The position numbers were made by a program, and so were the translations under genes. 64,000 nt of DNA from Mycogone perniciosa (taxonomy: Eukaryota > Ascomycota > Sordariomycetes > Hypocreales > Hypocreaceae), in contig JAOALB010000038.1 in NCBI GenBank assembly GCA_025331125.1, positions 62,001 to 126,000 on the forward strand. Direction: 5' to 3'. Shown here one piece after another: positions 49,678 through 59,437 of the stretch (position 1 is its first letter; the number at the start of each line of letters is the position of its first letter). The notes beneath the pieces are model-generated. The model saw only the letters and a list, made by a program, of their open reading frames with translations. It made no database searches and was not told the DNA's origin.

Positions 49678-50740
49678 TTAGCCCATATGCGACCAGTCAT
49701 ACATGATGTATCGAAGTTCCTCTTGTGTTAAGTGCTGACTCCCTTGTGAGGATCCCTTGATTATTCTAAAGCCCTTCGCCGCGATGACTCCATCCATGTT
49801 TCCAGTGAATGGACTCTTCAAGTAGAATGCAGTATTTTTTAACTAATAAAAAGATAGTTTTGTTTTACTTTTTACTTGATTGACTGCATAAAACGTCTGC
49901 GCTGTGTTCTCTAGGTCTTCGCCAAGGAGCCTTGTACACCCGGGAGTAACGCCAGAGATGTTCTCGAAAGTTTCGTTGACGAAAGGGACATCCTCTCTAT
50001 TTGAATCAAAGACACGCCCGTGAAGGAAATTTCTTGCACAGCTTTTCTCAGGGTTCTTTTCTGACCAGTGGATAGGAGTTGGCACACGCTCTGATCTTCT
50101 CCAGTGCCGCGGCCGCGGGACAGCAGTCATGAAAACCTCGTTCACAGCGTTTCCCACCAATACCCCACATGTTTCTCTTTACTGTTGCAAACTATCACTC
50201 TAGGTCTAGTAACATTATCTGCTGTAGTGTCCACAATACCTTCAAGGGGTCCAGCTTCCAAGTCCACCCACGCCGGCTTGTGGAGTTCTCTTTCATGCAT
50301 GTAGCTGAGTTGAACGAAATTTCCGCTAGCCACTTGAGGGAGCTGCTTTACGATCTCAGGCGCCAACAATCGAAGAGATTCGGTAGAAAATTCCTTCTTC
50401 TGGCCGTCAAATTCTTTGCAAATTGAGGTGGAAAGATGACCCAGTTTCTGTCGGGGGAAGAGAGGACCTCGACTACGCATATCGTCATTGATGGTGGTGG
50501 GCAAGCCACCCACAATCAGAGGCCACAACATCGTTGGCAGTTCCGAAACGTGCAAGTTCAAATAGGATCTATTTCGACCCACGGCGAAGCTAGTGGTTCG
50601 AGGAAGGATTTTCAGAGGCATTTCGCAAGCTTCTCCTTCAAAAATGTTAACATTATTGTCTCGCAGGTCAAAAGGCGGGGGGTATGTCTTGAGCTTTTCG
50701 GGGTCAGCGGGACTGAGGTATCTGGAAAGAGTGTCATGGT
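49678..50740 (-). CDS. Unrecognised protein, multi-exon, 5' end unclear
   Basis: Three minus-strand blocks read as coding. Block 1 runs from about 50725 (RYLSPADPEKLKTY) or ATG 50621 (MPLKILPRTTSF) to about 50183. Block 2, about 50090-49876, includes FDSNREDVPFVNETFENISG. Block 3 runs from 49815 to the TAA at 49678-49680 and ends ELRYIMYDWSHMG. A 92-bp intron (50182-50091, GTAAAG...ATCAG) and a 60-bp intron (49875-49816, GTAAAA...TGAAG) would join them in frame and remove a TGA and a TAG. The start is uncertain: the only ATG with good context (50736-50734) is out of frame with block 1. I recognise no family. If the introns are wrong, this is a pseudogene with a frameshift and a stop. It lies tail to head with the F-box gene, 60-180 bp downstream of its stop. 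Confidence 0.5.
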
Positions 50741-50798
50741 GGGCGGTTAAACCGGCTCTGGAGCAAGAAAGAAGGATTATTGTCTAGGTTGCCGACCC

Positions 50799-52178
50799 TC
50801 AAAGCGGCCTTTTTCTCCTCCACTGCCGTGATGTCATACACTCAGCGTCATCGCACCAAAGCACATAGCGAGTTTTCCCATCCTCTTCAATATGATACGA
50901 CTCGGGAGCTAGCAGCCGGACCCAGCTCGAATCACTCGGTCTTGTAAAACTTGTACAAGTTTTTCGCCTCAACAGCACCACATCACCATCCCGCTCCCAT
51001 TCATATTTCGTGATGCAGTCTGAGCACTTGATTGAATGTTCGATAGGCTGGATAATTCGGAGCCCCCCCCTGGACTGGTCGGCCCCGAGCAGCGTACCCG
51101 CCTGATCGCCCCCATTCTTCTTGTAGTAACACAAACAACACCCCCACCCTTCACAGCGATATGACTTGTGCATGACAGGGAGATCTTGACTTATGCAAAC
51201 ACAACGATTGGGGTCGAATGCTCGTAGAATTCCATCCTTGTTAGGTGTCATGTGTGGACACAGATTAACTTTTTGTCCAAGTTCGTCCAACTTGAGCTTG
51301 TTTTGGATGTTTCTGAGAGTTGTATGTTGCCCAGCTTTGAGATCTAGTGGTGAAATCAGCCATCCAAGATTGAAGTACACACTGACCCCTTCGTCTTTTC
51401 GCATTTCCACATAAGGGTACATCGGATGCTGCCACAAAGAGCTATTAGACTGGTTTCGCCTATGTGACTCATGACGGCATTCAAATTTGTATGTCAAAGA
51501 ATTGCCGTCCCCGCATTCGTTTACGACCCTTTCAACATCCTTCCACGAGATGGTCTTGTGCTGGCAAAGACGTACGTATCCTTCTCGACCGATACACGCT
51601 CTCTGTTGGCGCCTGGCGCGTCGCTGAGCAGATGAAAACAGAACCTTTGGGTGGTTCCTTTTACACACACCACAATACATGGGTTGGTGCAACCGAACCC
51701 GAGCAGATTCTCTTTTTCCAGAACCCAGTGTCGACAGGCAGTTCTGACAGAAGATGGCCTTCTGTAGGATAGCTTCCAGCTGAAGACGCGTATTTGATTC
51801 GAGATGGATTTCCGATACCCCTAGATATCTATATTCGGAGAGTCCCCCTGAATTCCATACATAACCTCTTCTCAGGTGCGCAAACTCCGGCCGGATGAAA
51901 AGCAACATGAACCTCCGACAGGACTGACGGAGCAAGTAGAAATCGATGGGCTCTAAATAAGCCATTATCTCCAATGCCAGCTCGGTTGGGAGTTGATATA
52001 TGCTGCTCTTGAAGTTGTTTTTGTATGCGATGACCCACGAATCCTTCTCCCGCTGATCTTCTTGTTCTTCGGCCGCGGAGTCTCCATGCCGCCTCACAAG
52101 ACGCTTGGCTTTGCGGCTTTTTGGGGCCGGCTTTGCTGCATTTCTCCGGAGCCCCGACCTTAGGACCATCGACGACAT
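50799..52178 (-). CDS. F-box protein with cysteine-rich C-terminal half
   Basis: The single exon encodes 459 residues from ATG 52178 (MSSMVLRSGLRR); upstream in-frame codons lack an ATG. After a basic N-terminus, residues 60-95 (IYQLPTELALEIMAYLEPIDFYLLRQSCRRF, cited in parts: LPTELALEIMAYL then LLRQSCRRF) form an F-box, the motif that binds Skp1 in SCF ubiquitin ligases. The remainder has many Cys and His pairs (CQNC, CGVCKRNH, CEGWGCCLCYY, CSDC) that probably bind zinc, and no WD40 or leucine-rich repeats. Such F-box proteins are abundant and poorly characterised in filamentous fungi. The substrate is unknown. The gene is divergent from the one at 52750, with a shared 571-bp upstream region. 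Confidence 0.85.
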   Translation of the reverse strand: MSSMVLRSGLRRNAAKPAPKSRKAKRLVRRHGDSAAEEQEDQREKDSWVIAYKNNFKSSIYQLPTELALEIMAYLEPIDFYLLRQSCRRFMLLFIRPEFAHLRRGYVWNSGGLSEYRYLGVSEIHLESNTRLQLEAILQKAIFCQNCLSTLGSGKRESARVRLHQPMYCGVCKRNHPKVLFSSAQRRARRQQRACIGREGYVRLCQHKTISWKDVERVVNECGDGNSLTYKFECRHESHRRNQSNSSLWQHPMYPYVEMRKDEGVSVYFNLGWLISPLDLKAGQHTTLRNIQNKLKLDELGQKVNLCPHMTPNKDGILRAFDPNRCVCISQDLPVMHKSYRCEGWGCCLCYYKKNGGDQAGTLLGADQSRGGLRIIQPIEHSIKCSDCITKYEWERDGDVVLLRRKTCTSFTRPSDSSWVRLLAPESYHIEEDGKTRYVLWCDDAECMTSRQWRRKRPL

Positions 52179-52749
52179 GATGGAAAAGGGAGGCAAAAGT
52201 TGTGTATGATGGCGGTGATGGTGGATAGGGAAGAGGGTGAGGAAGAAAGATTGGCGGCGCAACGAGAAGGTGAGAAATAAAAAAGGCTAAACAACTCTAA
52301 ATTTAAAATTTGGTAGCCTAGATTCGGCGTGTTGTGTACGAAGTACCATTTCTACTACCATTGCATAGAACTCTAACTGCTAAGCAGGCGAACTCCGATT
52401 ACTACAGATTGCTCCCATTGTTGGATGGCTCTGATTACTACGGGTAACTCTTATTGCTGTATATGACTGTTATTTCTACAAATAGCTCTCTTAACTATGG
52501 ATAACTCTTATCCAGTAGCTGTCCACAAAACATAAAAACGCTCCGGATACTCTCCAGTAAATTCTGAGATTAAAGTGAGATGCTGCTGAGGCTATAAGGC
52601 AATGAACCCTTATGCCTTAGGCAGTCATGCATAGCGCGAGAAGGCAGCCGTTTGCCTTTTTTGTTTGTGTATTTATTTAGAAAGTCACACCACTTGACCC
52701 TCACACTCTCGCTTTTCCAACCCCTTCAACTTTTGCATCAACCGCCACC
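52179..52749. promoter_or_regulatory. Bidirectional upstream region
   Basis: This is the shared 5' region of the F-box gene (minus) and the gene at 52750 (plus). It contains several imperfect copies of a block like CTCYGATTACTACRGRTAACTC between about 52390 and 52510, and GTACGAAGTAC at 52336-52346, a motif repeated elsewhere in the window. CCGCCACCATGG at 52743-52754 is an optimal start context for the plus-strand gene. Confidence 0.5.
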
Positions 52750-53912
52750 ATGGAGAAAGAACCAGAAACTCCATCGAGTGATGAGCAACCTGCGGCTCGT
52801 CAAGAGACGAGGAAGGCCCCCGCGGACAATGAGCCATCTGCTATCCCCTCAGCAACCAAACAAGAGCCCTTGAGCGATGAGCAGTCGGCGCCCTCTGCAG
52901 CTACGGGACAAGGATCGAAAGGTCCTGCGGGTAATAAGAAGCCTAAAGCTACTTCCAAGAAAAAGAGCAAACTCACCTCAGCCCAAGTCGCAGCGTACAA
53001 GGACCTATTCTGTGATGCCGTCGACTCTATGGTCCGCGTCAAAATCTCTCCCTCCGAAACACCCGCAACTACGAGCAAGGACTCGCCAGATGACGGAAAA
53101 TCCTTGACCGTTTACAAGAAGAAGAGCGATCTCACGCCGGGTCAGATTGCAACATGCGAGGCCATCTTCTCCCGTGTTGTGCAGACTCTACCCGGCGCCA
53201 AAGCCAAACCATCGCACATGGACGCTTTCTAGCAAGAGGTGTTCCGTGAATGGAAGAGCTCAGAGAAACCGGCGCCCAAGCTGTTCCGCCCTCCACAACA
53301 GCCCACGTACATGCGCGTGGGAACAGCTGAACTTGACCCCAATGTTGAACGGTATGAACCCAACATCATCATGGCAGTGAGAATGTTGACGCTGACCACC
53401 ATCCACATCTTTCTAGTCTACCCATACCCGCTTACGCTTTTCTTGTTGTGGATACTTGCTGGGAAGGCGAGGCGTTCGCTCTTGTTTGGCTGTGGATTTC
53501 GATGCACCGCCCCATTCGTCTGAACCAAGTCATCTTCGCTGAGGGTAGAAATGCCGAGTCCTGTCTTGCAGACGCCTTCATGGAGTTTGACCGGGAGGAG
53601 TTCCGTCGTATCTGTCAGTGGAACAGCACGATGGCGGTTTACGTCGTCCGTCGCCGAATCCATTTCTGGGCCGTGAACGGGTACAGCTACGACGAATTGA
53701 GTGATACGCGCATGAAGAAAGAAGATCGGCTTTTGGAAAGGGAGCATAATCTCTTGGAGGAACTGGAGGAGTTCATTCTGTGCCGGAACCTCTTGCACAC
53801 GAACCACTGCCTCCCCGAGGGGGGCCGAGTTGAGAAGCTTCTGGCTGAGAAGAGTCATCTTTTTGCCGACTTTGAGGTTTCTTTTGCTCAGGTTCCTTTG
53901 GATGAGGACTGA
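52750..53912 (+). CDS. Unrecognised charged protein; in-frame stop or extra intron
   Basis: It starts at ATG 52750 in ideal context (CCACCATGG). Exon 1 runs to 53351. A 65-bp intron (53352-53416, GTATGA...GCTGAC...CTAG) joins it in phase to exon 2 (53417-53912, beginning LPIPAYAFLVV). The total is 366 codons, but codon 161 is TAG (53230-53232), with the frame staying open and coding-like on both sides (PSHMDAF, stop, QEVFREWKSS). The stop could be removed by a weak extra intron ending TTTCTAG at 53232, for instance from 53176 (57 bp) or 53110 (123 bp). Otherwise the gene is disrupted. The N-terminal part is Glu/Pro/Ser/Lys-rich. Two similar blocks (KKKSKLTSAQVAAYKDLF near 74-91 and KKKSDLTPGQIATCEAIF near 121-138) look like an internal duplication. 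The C-terminal part has a likely coiled coil (about MKKEDRLLEREHNLLEELEE). I recognise no family. Confidence 0.6.
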
Positions 53913-54135
53913 AGCCGACAAGATGTCAGGATTTGCAACGTGGATATCACACATGTGCAACTAGTTATGCCAAAGTTTGCGACCATGTAGTCGCCCTGTT
54001 TACCTCCCTGGCCCCTATCAACCTCGACGTGCAAAATCAACATGAAAAATGCCAAAACATAATGTGACTTGTACTAAATGCCCAGTTGACCAAGTTCCAA
54101 AAAAAATACAAAAAGCGACAAAAAGAAAGGTCATC

Positions 54136-54208
54136 TCCTCCGGGAAGGCTCGAACTTCCAACCTCCTGATTAACAGTCAGACGCGCTAGCCAATTGCGCC
54201 ACAGAGGA
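54136..54208 (-). tRNA. tRNA-Asn (anticodon GTT)
   Basis: The 73 bases fold as a complete cloverleaf on the minus strand. The acceptor pairs TCCTCTG with CGGAGGA (one G.U). The D arm is GGCGCAATTGGCTAGCGC, the anticodon loop is CTGTTAA with GTT at 54174-54172, and the T arm carries GTTCGAG (the B box). There is no intron and CCA is not encoded. The A-box and B-box promoters are intact. A T-rich stretch downstream on the minus strand (54110-54130, TTTCTTTTTGTCGC) should terminate polymerase III. Confidence 0.96.
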
Positions 54209-55427
54209 TCTGATTGATCCTGAGGATCTTTGGTGATGGTGGCCAGTTCGACGAACAACTTTTATGCCGCTCACTCTCTGTGTTGTTTTACTGGCTTGGA
54301 AAATAGGATATGTGAGCTTAGCAGTGTTGTGAAGGCGTTGAAGCGGTACGGTATATTAGAAGTCCCGCGTGAGTATGGCCATTTCTTTGCTGCCTTTTCA
54401 AGAAAGGATATGGTATAATTTTTTCTGTAACAGATATTACGACTGCTGGAAATACCTCAAAGTGAAAAGCCACTGTTCTGAAAGGATTAAATTTTAATTC
54501 AAGACGTTTAGGGTAACGAACCATTCTGCAATCTAGATGGAGGTTGCGCTCAGACTTGGGGTAACATAGTGGGGGTTGTACGGAGATGGTGATCGGGTCA
54601 GTGCGTGTGACAGGACGAACACAGTGATTCAGCGATGTTTCGGCTTTGATCCTTGACACTCTCATTTTTCCCCTTGTTTTTTTTCAGAGGGAAAAAGGAC
54701 TGGGCGTTGGTTCTCAAGCCTTCAGCTGGTTAGTCATGGGTGTTCATTGATGCTAAGATCATGGGGATATGTAATAAGTACTTCGTACAGTGCCATCTAT
54801 CTACATACACTCTGTACGCGACCAAGACTACCAAGACCCCCTGATTCAAACCAAGAAACCGAACAACAAACTCCTTCACCTTCACTTGAGCAGTGGGTGA
54901 ACAGGCGCACGGCCTTTCCCCACCCAAAAACCCCAACTCCTCTTCCTTTATCTGTCAGGGCTATCCCGTTGCGTCATAATGGAAGGCTGCTGTGACAGAC
55001 CCGTGTTTCGCCTGAGCCACCACCAAGGCTGTTTGTGATGTAACACGGCAGGTCCGAAGGCAGCTGTAGGGCTCTGCGGTCATGTCTCTCTCTTTCGGGT
55101 CGCCTGCGAGGGCCAGAGCGAGAAGGATATCTACTGCTGCTGCCTGCTACTACCAGTAACAGCAGGTAGTTAGGTTGAAGGTAGAAGAGCGCAGCACATG
55201 TCAAGCAATGTCGAAACTCTGCGCTGCAACCATCCGATCGCCTTCAATAAACGAAAAATCTTGTGTGTTTGCCCGTGCGCGCGCATTCTCTTTCACCTGT
55301 TTTGTTTGCAAGTGGAAGAGTACTACACCGTGTTGACGAACCCGAACCCATCGGAGGGGATTGTTCGTCATCGAGTGGACGGACATAAAGGCATATCCAT
55401 ACACCATCGATCGCAGTCGTCGTCACA
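54209..55427. other. Intergenic, no gene supported
   Basis: About 1.2 kb with only short unsupported frames. It contains GTACTTCGTAC at 54778-54788 (inverse of the motif at 52336). The last 200 bases are presumably the promoter and leader of the gene at 55428. Confidence 0.5.
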
Positions 55428-56159
55428 ATGGCGAGAAAGAAAACAGCGTGGCATCTAAAAGTCTTGGGCCTGGCTCTTCTCACGGGGACTGCCTCGGCAG
55501 CGTCCCTCACTCTCTCCAACTTTGAGACTTTGGGTTCGGTATCGATCATCAACTGCATCTTCGCCTACAACACTCCCATCCGGAGCTGCACAGTCGACGA
55601 CTTCACCAACGGCAATACATGCTCCGAGGCATGCATATCAGGCTTACAAGCCGTGCAATTCAACATCCGGTCCGCATGCGCCCAAGTCAGCGCTGCGTCC
55701 GGCACGCTACTCGCGCAGGTGATGAAGGGAAATGTGGTCGATGCGCTTTGCAAGAAGGACTCTTCAATGTCGTTGCCTACTACCACTTCAAAGACGTCCG
55801 CGATGCAAACGAGTACAACACCCACGAGCATGAGGACGAACGTGGCCACAAAGGCGCGCTCATCATCCCAGCACTCGCCGACTACCTCGAGCGACACTGT
55901 CAGCGCGACAACGACATCGGCCACGGAGTCGTTTACAGAGTTAGCGACGAATACGACTAGCATAGAAACACCTCAGCAGACCAGTGTTGATGTTAGCTCG
56001 ACGACGACTGCGCGTACACCGAGGATAACGTCTCAGCCAGGAAGTGGTGGTGGCAGTCCGTTTGACTTTGTCGTCTCCGCAGGCACATTGACCCATCGAC
56101 AAGGAACAGCAGTGGTGATGGGGATAGCAATGGCCGTTGCTGGCTTTGCATTTACCTGA
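55428..56159 (+). CDS. Secreted GPI-anchored Ser/Thr-rich cell-surface protein
   Basis: The single exon encodes 243 residues from ATG 55428. Residues 1-24 are a typical signal peptide (basic MARKK, then a hydrophobic core ending TASA). The mature N-terminal part (25-110) has six cysteines (C43, C54, C65, C69, C84, C108), probably three disulfides. Residues about 111-210 are nearly all Ser/Thr with Pro/Ala, a likely O-mannosylated stalk. A small-residue patch (SGSGGGS-like, near 210) precedes the C-terminal hydrophobic tail (GTAVVMGIAMAVAGFAFT) with no charged end, the pattern of a GPI-attachment signal. Such proteins sit in the plasma membrane or cell wall; the role of this one is unknown. 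The Cys spacing does not match the eight-Cys CFEM domain. Confidence 0.8.
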   Translation: MARKKTAWHLKVLGLALLTGTASAASLTLSNFETLGSVSIINCIFAYNTPIRSCTVDDFTNGNTCSEACISGLQAVQFNIRSACAQVSAASGTLLAQVMKGNVVDALCKKDSSMSLPTTTSKTSAMQTSTTPTSMRTNVATKARSSSQHSPTTSSDTVSATTTSATESFTELATNTTSIETPQQTSVDVSSTTTARTPRITSQPGSGGGSPFDFVVSAGTLTHRQGTAVVMGIAMAVAGFAFT

Positions 56160-59100
56160 TTGCCTGCTCGCTTGTTTGTCTATTCTCGGTGTCTCAATTT
56201 CTAGAGAAGCACGAATATTAATGTATGATGAGTGATGAGCATGACGGAAGAGGAGGAGAAGAATCACATGAATTCATGTCCACATGTACAACTACGCGCC
56301 ATGGAAGGGAAAGTACTTGTTGAATCTTGGTTTGAAGCACGGAAAGCGTCCGTAGCTGTATACACAGACGCGGTGATTGGATGCAGGGGTATGGAGCACA
56401 TACTCGTATGTGTCCATTCTTTGGGACGTCAAGATGCGTTTCGAGCACGGGATGGAACACACGGGGGACAAGGACGATATCGCCCCCACAACGGGACGGA
56501 AAGCAAAACTGTCAAATATTATTAGGTACTACTATTGATCTAGCTGCCCAGACCTTGGCACTTTGATGGCTGTTCTCGGCGGACTTTGCCCAGCCGGCTC
56601 ATGCATTGCTGTGCCGTTCCGTGTCCCTGATATTGCTTCTTATCCTGGACGCAGCTCTGCGCCGGTCTGGCAGCAACAGACAAGGGCCCAGGGGGCTGAC
56701 TGGCCAACATTCAGCCTGAAGAGCACAGAACCCAATTGACTGATCGGCACAGCCGACTCTATTTCTTGGTAAACCCGGAAGGGGAATTCCCATCCGGAAG
56801 CCAATTGGGCTTCAACGAACGCAATAGTAGCGGCTAAGCGGTGAGTGCCGGGGTGTGAGATATGATGATGGGATACCAACCCAACACCTCTTACACGGAC
56901 CAACGGCCCGGGATAGAGTTATGCGCCGTCGCGGGGGAGAAGGCCGGAGCGTGCCACGGGGGCCAACCACGTGAGCTTTGTATGTAAGTATTCGGATCAA
57001 TGATGTGAGGTGAAGCCGACTTTTTGGGATGTGCAATTGGGAGTTGGGAGGATGTCATTGGGGGCTGTGGTGAATGAAGTTTGTACGAGTAGTAGCAGCA
57101 TGTCAACTTCTCAAGGCCTCAAGCTAAGAGAAAGCTGAGAGGAAGGCTGATGTGAAACATGGCAGTGGCCAAAACGTTGATGTTGGGGGCCAAGAACATG
57201 TTTAAGGCCGGTATTGTGACGGTTTATTTTTGGGGGTAGCCTTGTGATAGGCACTGTTGGAGATGTTTATGAATACGAGAGCCTTCTCCCAATATAGCTG
57301 TCAGAGCCCATGTGATGTGTCAGGGCATGGATGGACGGACGGGCTGTAGATCACCTAAGTTGACGTCGCTGTGCATCGCTCGTGATCGCTGCGAGGCGGG
57401 GAATTAACAGTGATAGTGCCTACTATGTAGATATTTGAGGCGTACGAAGTAATACATTGCACACGGTGTTTGTGACCAGTTCGCAGTTGACATCTCTTAT
57501 CACAGAGTACTAAGTAAAGGCCCCCATCTCGATCCCATTATTACCGCCCGCCAGATTCCCGAACCACGCCCGCACGGCTCCATACCGGCGGGAGCTTGTT
57601 GAGGAGACGAGAGCAGAAGCGATCGTCATCAGGGGGCAAAAACCAAAAAAAGAGATAAGAAGAAAAAAAGAAATGATACTAGCACTCCTCCATTCCGTCT
57701 CTCACATGACAAAGAGCGGGGCGGCCGAGAGGGACCTGCACTTCTGATTGCTTGCTCACCCCATAAGCCATGCAGAAGGGCCAAGACGTGGAGGATCGGG
57801 AGGATCTGGAGGAGCCATTCAGAAGGGAGAGCGTGTTGGGATTAAAAAAAAGCTGAAAAAGATGGTAAAGCCTGAAGCTTGTTGTTGTGTGTATGCACGA
57901 GTACTTCGAAGTGTTCACAGAGAGCAGAGCTGGGCAGCGCCACTAGAAAATAAGCATAAAAACGACGGGTTCCTGGTGAGAGAATCTAGAATCCTTTCAG
58001 CTGCCATTTCAGGCAAAGGGCCCAGGCAGTCGGTTCGGTTTCGTGGTCGCACACGGCCCCCAAGAAAAAGACCCGGAGAGAGACTCTGAGAGAGAGATGG
58101 AGAGAGATGGAGAGATAAGAGAAAATTACTCCGTGGTAAGACGGCTTGTTCGGGGATGCGATGCCGACAGCCGTCGCTAAGATGTTGGGGCCTTTGTTTC
58201 ACTCTAGAGGGCAGCATCAGCGCCATCTGAATCATCCATCACGAGTCAGAGAGACATTTGGGCGATGATGCGCGTTTCTCGCGTCCCGTTTCTTCCGGCC
58301 GATGTCTTACCAGAGCCGCCGTTTGCAATGTTCTTCTCCCGTATTCTACTCGTAGGGTCGTCGTCATCGTAAAAAACAAGATGATCAGCACTTCACTCAC
58401 CTCTTAAAGGCAAAACGGAGTCATCGTCTTTGCCAAGCGTCCTATTTGGCAGTATTGCGCAGTATTACGCAGTATTGCTGCGCTAGTCATAGGATGATGC
58501 TCTGTAATCTAGATATTGCACAGCAGCACCACCACCTGTTCACATCTTCAGCGCTCATCGCAGTCGGTCTGGCGCTGTTTTGACCAAAGCTACAGGGCCC
58601 CTTAGCCCCCCCAAGCCCCCCGAAGCGCCACCAAGCCTCTGCCCCACCACACCGCGTCAGCACCAAACCGCCGGTTGCCCAGCCGCCAAGCTTGCAAGAC
58701 ATGTAAGCTGGAAATACGGAGTAGACTTTGCTCGTTTACTCGTACCGTTGGGTTTTTCTGCGATTTGTATTTTGCATTGTATTTTATTTGTCTTTATTGG
58801 AGCGATATTGGTCTGGGTATAAAGTACTTCGTATCCATTTATAATTCCCATGACTCCCTTATCTGTGGCAACGTCGTTTTCTTGTTCTCACCAAGTCTCC
58901 GCCACCCGGCCTCATATACACGTCGATCGGCCTTTTCGGCAGATTCCTGTTCCGCAGGCCGGCAGCAGGTCCCGAATTACTATGAGTACTGAAGTGACGA
59001 CACTGCCTCTTCTCTCTCTCTTTGTCACTTCTCCTCCTCATTGCTGGCTATCTAAGGTCTGCCCAGGCTGCCCAGGCTGCCCAGAGATCCAAAATCCCCA

Positions 59101-59437
59101 CTATAATTTTCATCGGCTTTTCGGTGCTCGCGGTTCTTGGCATCGCGTTTTCCCATCCTTTCATCTCCCACGCACATACCCAATTCTTTTTTCTTCCATA
59201 TTTCGTCCACAATCCGGTCCGGATGCCCCAATTCACTGCCGTCTGTCCTGTTCTGTCCTGAATGTCTCCCAATTGCCGCTGCATTTCTGGCTCGGCTTCC
59301 ATTGACGGGGAGGAATCAGGACCCTAGGGCCCGCTCCGTCCTCTGGCTCATCCGTAGTGCCGGAATTGGCACGTTGAGCGCATTCCGTTGCTCCATCTAA
59401 AAGAATTGATACATACAGAAGGCATCGATCATCCATA
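56160..59437. other. Long intergenic region, no gene supported
   Basis: The 3.3 kb shows no frame with recognisable protein or convincing splice structure. It holds GTACGAAGTAA at 57442-57452 and GTACTTCGTAT at 58824-58834. Other features are GA-rich repeats around 58078-58125, a short GCAGTATT tandem (about 58452-58482), a C-rich run at 58607-58622 and CTGCCCAGG tandem triplets at 59060-59083. The last 400 bases, with CT-rich stretches, probably are promoter and leader of the antiporter gene. Confidence 0.5.

Noticed and set aside
54230..54418. Small plus-strand frame after the tRNA
   Set aside because: 62 codons with no homology or hydrophobic signal; insufficient support.
57748..58235. 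Overlapping frames in the long intergenic region before the antiporter
   Set aside because: Low-complexity Ser/Arg/Gly-rich translations in both directions with no splice structure or motif.
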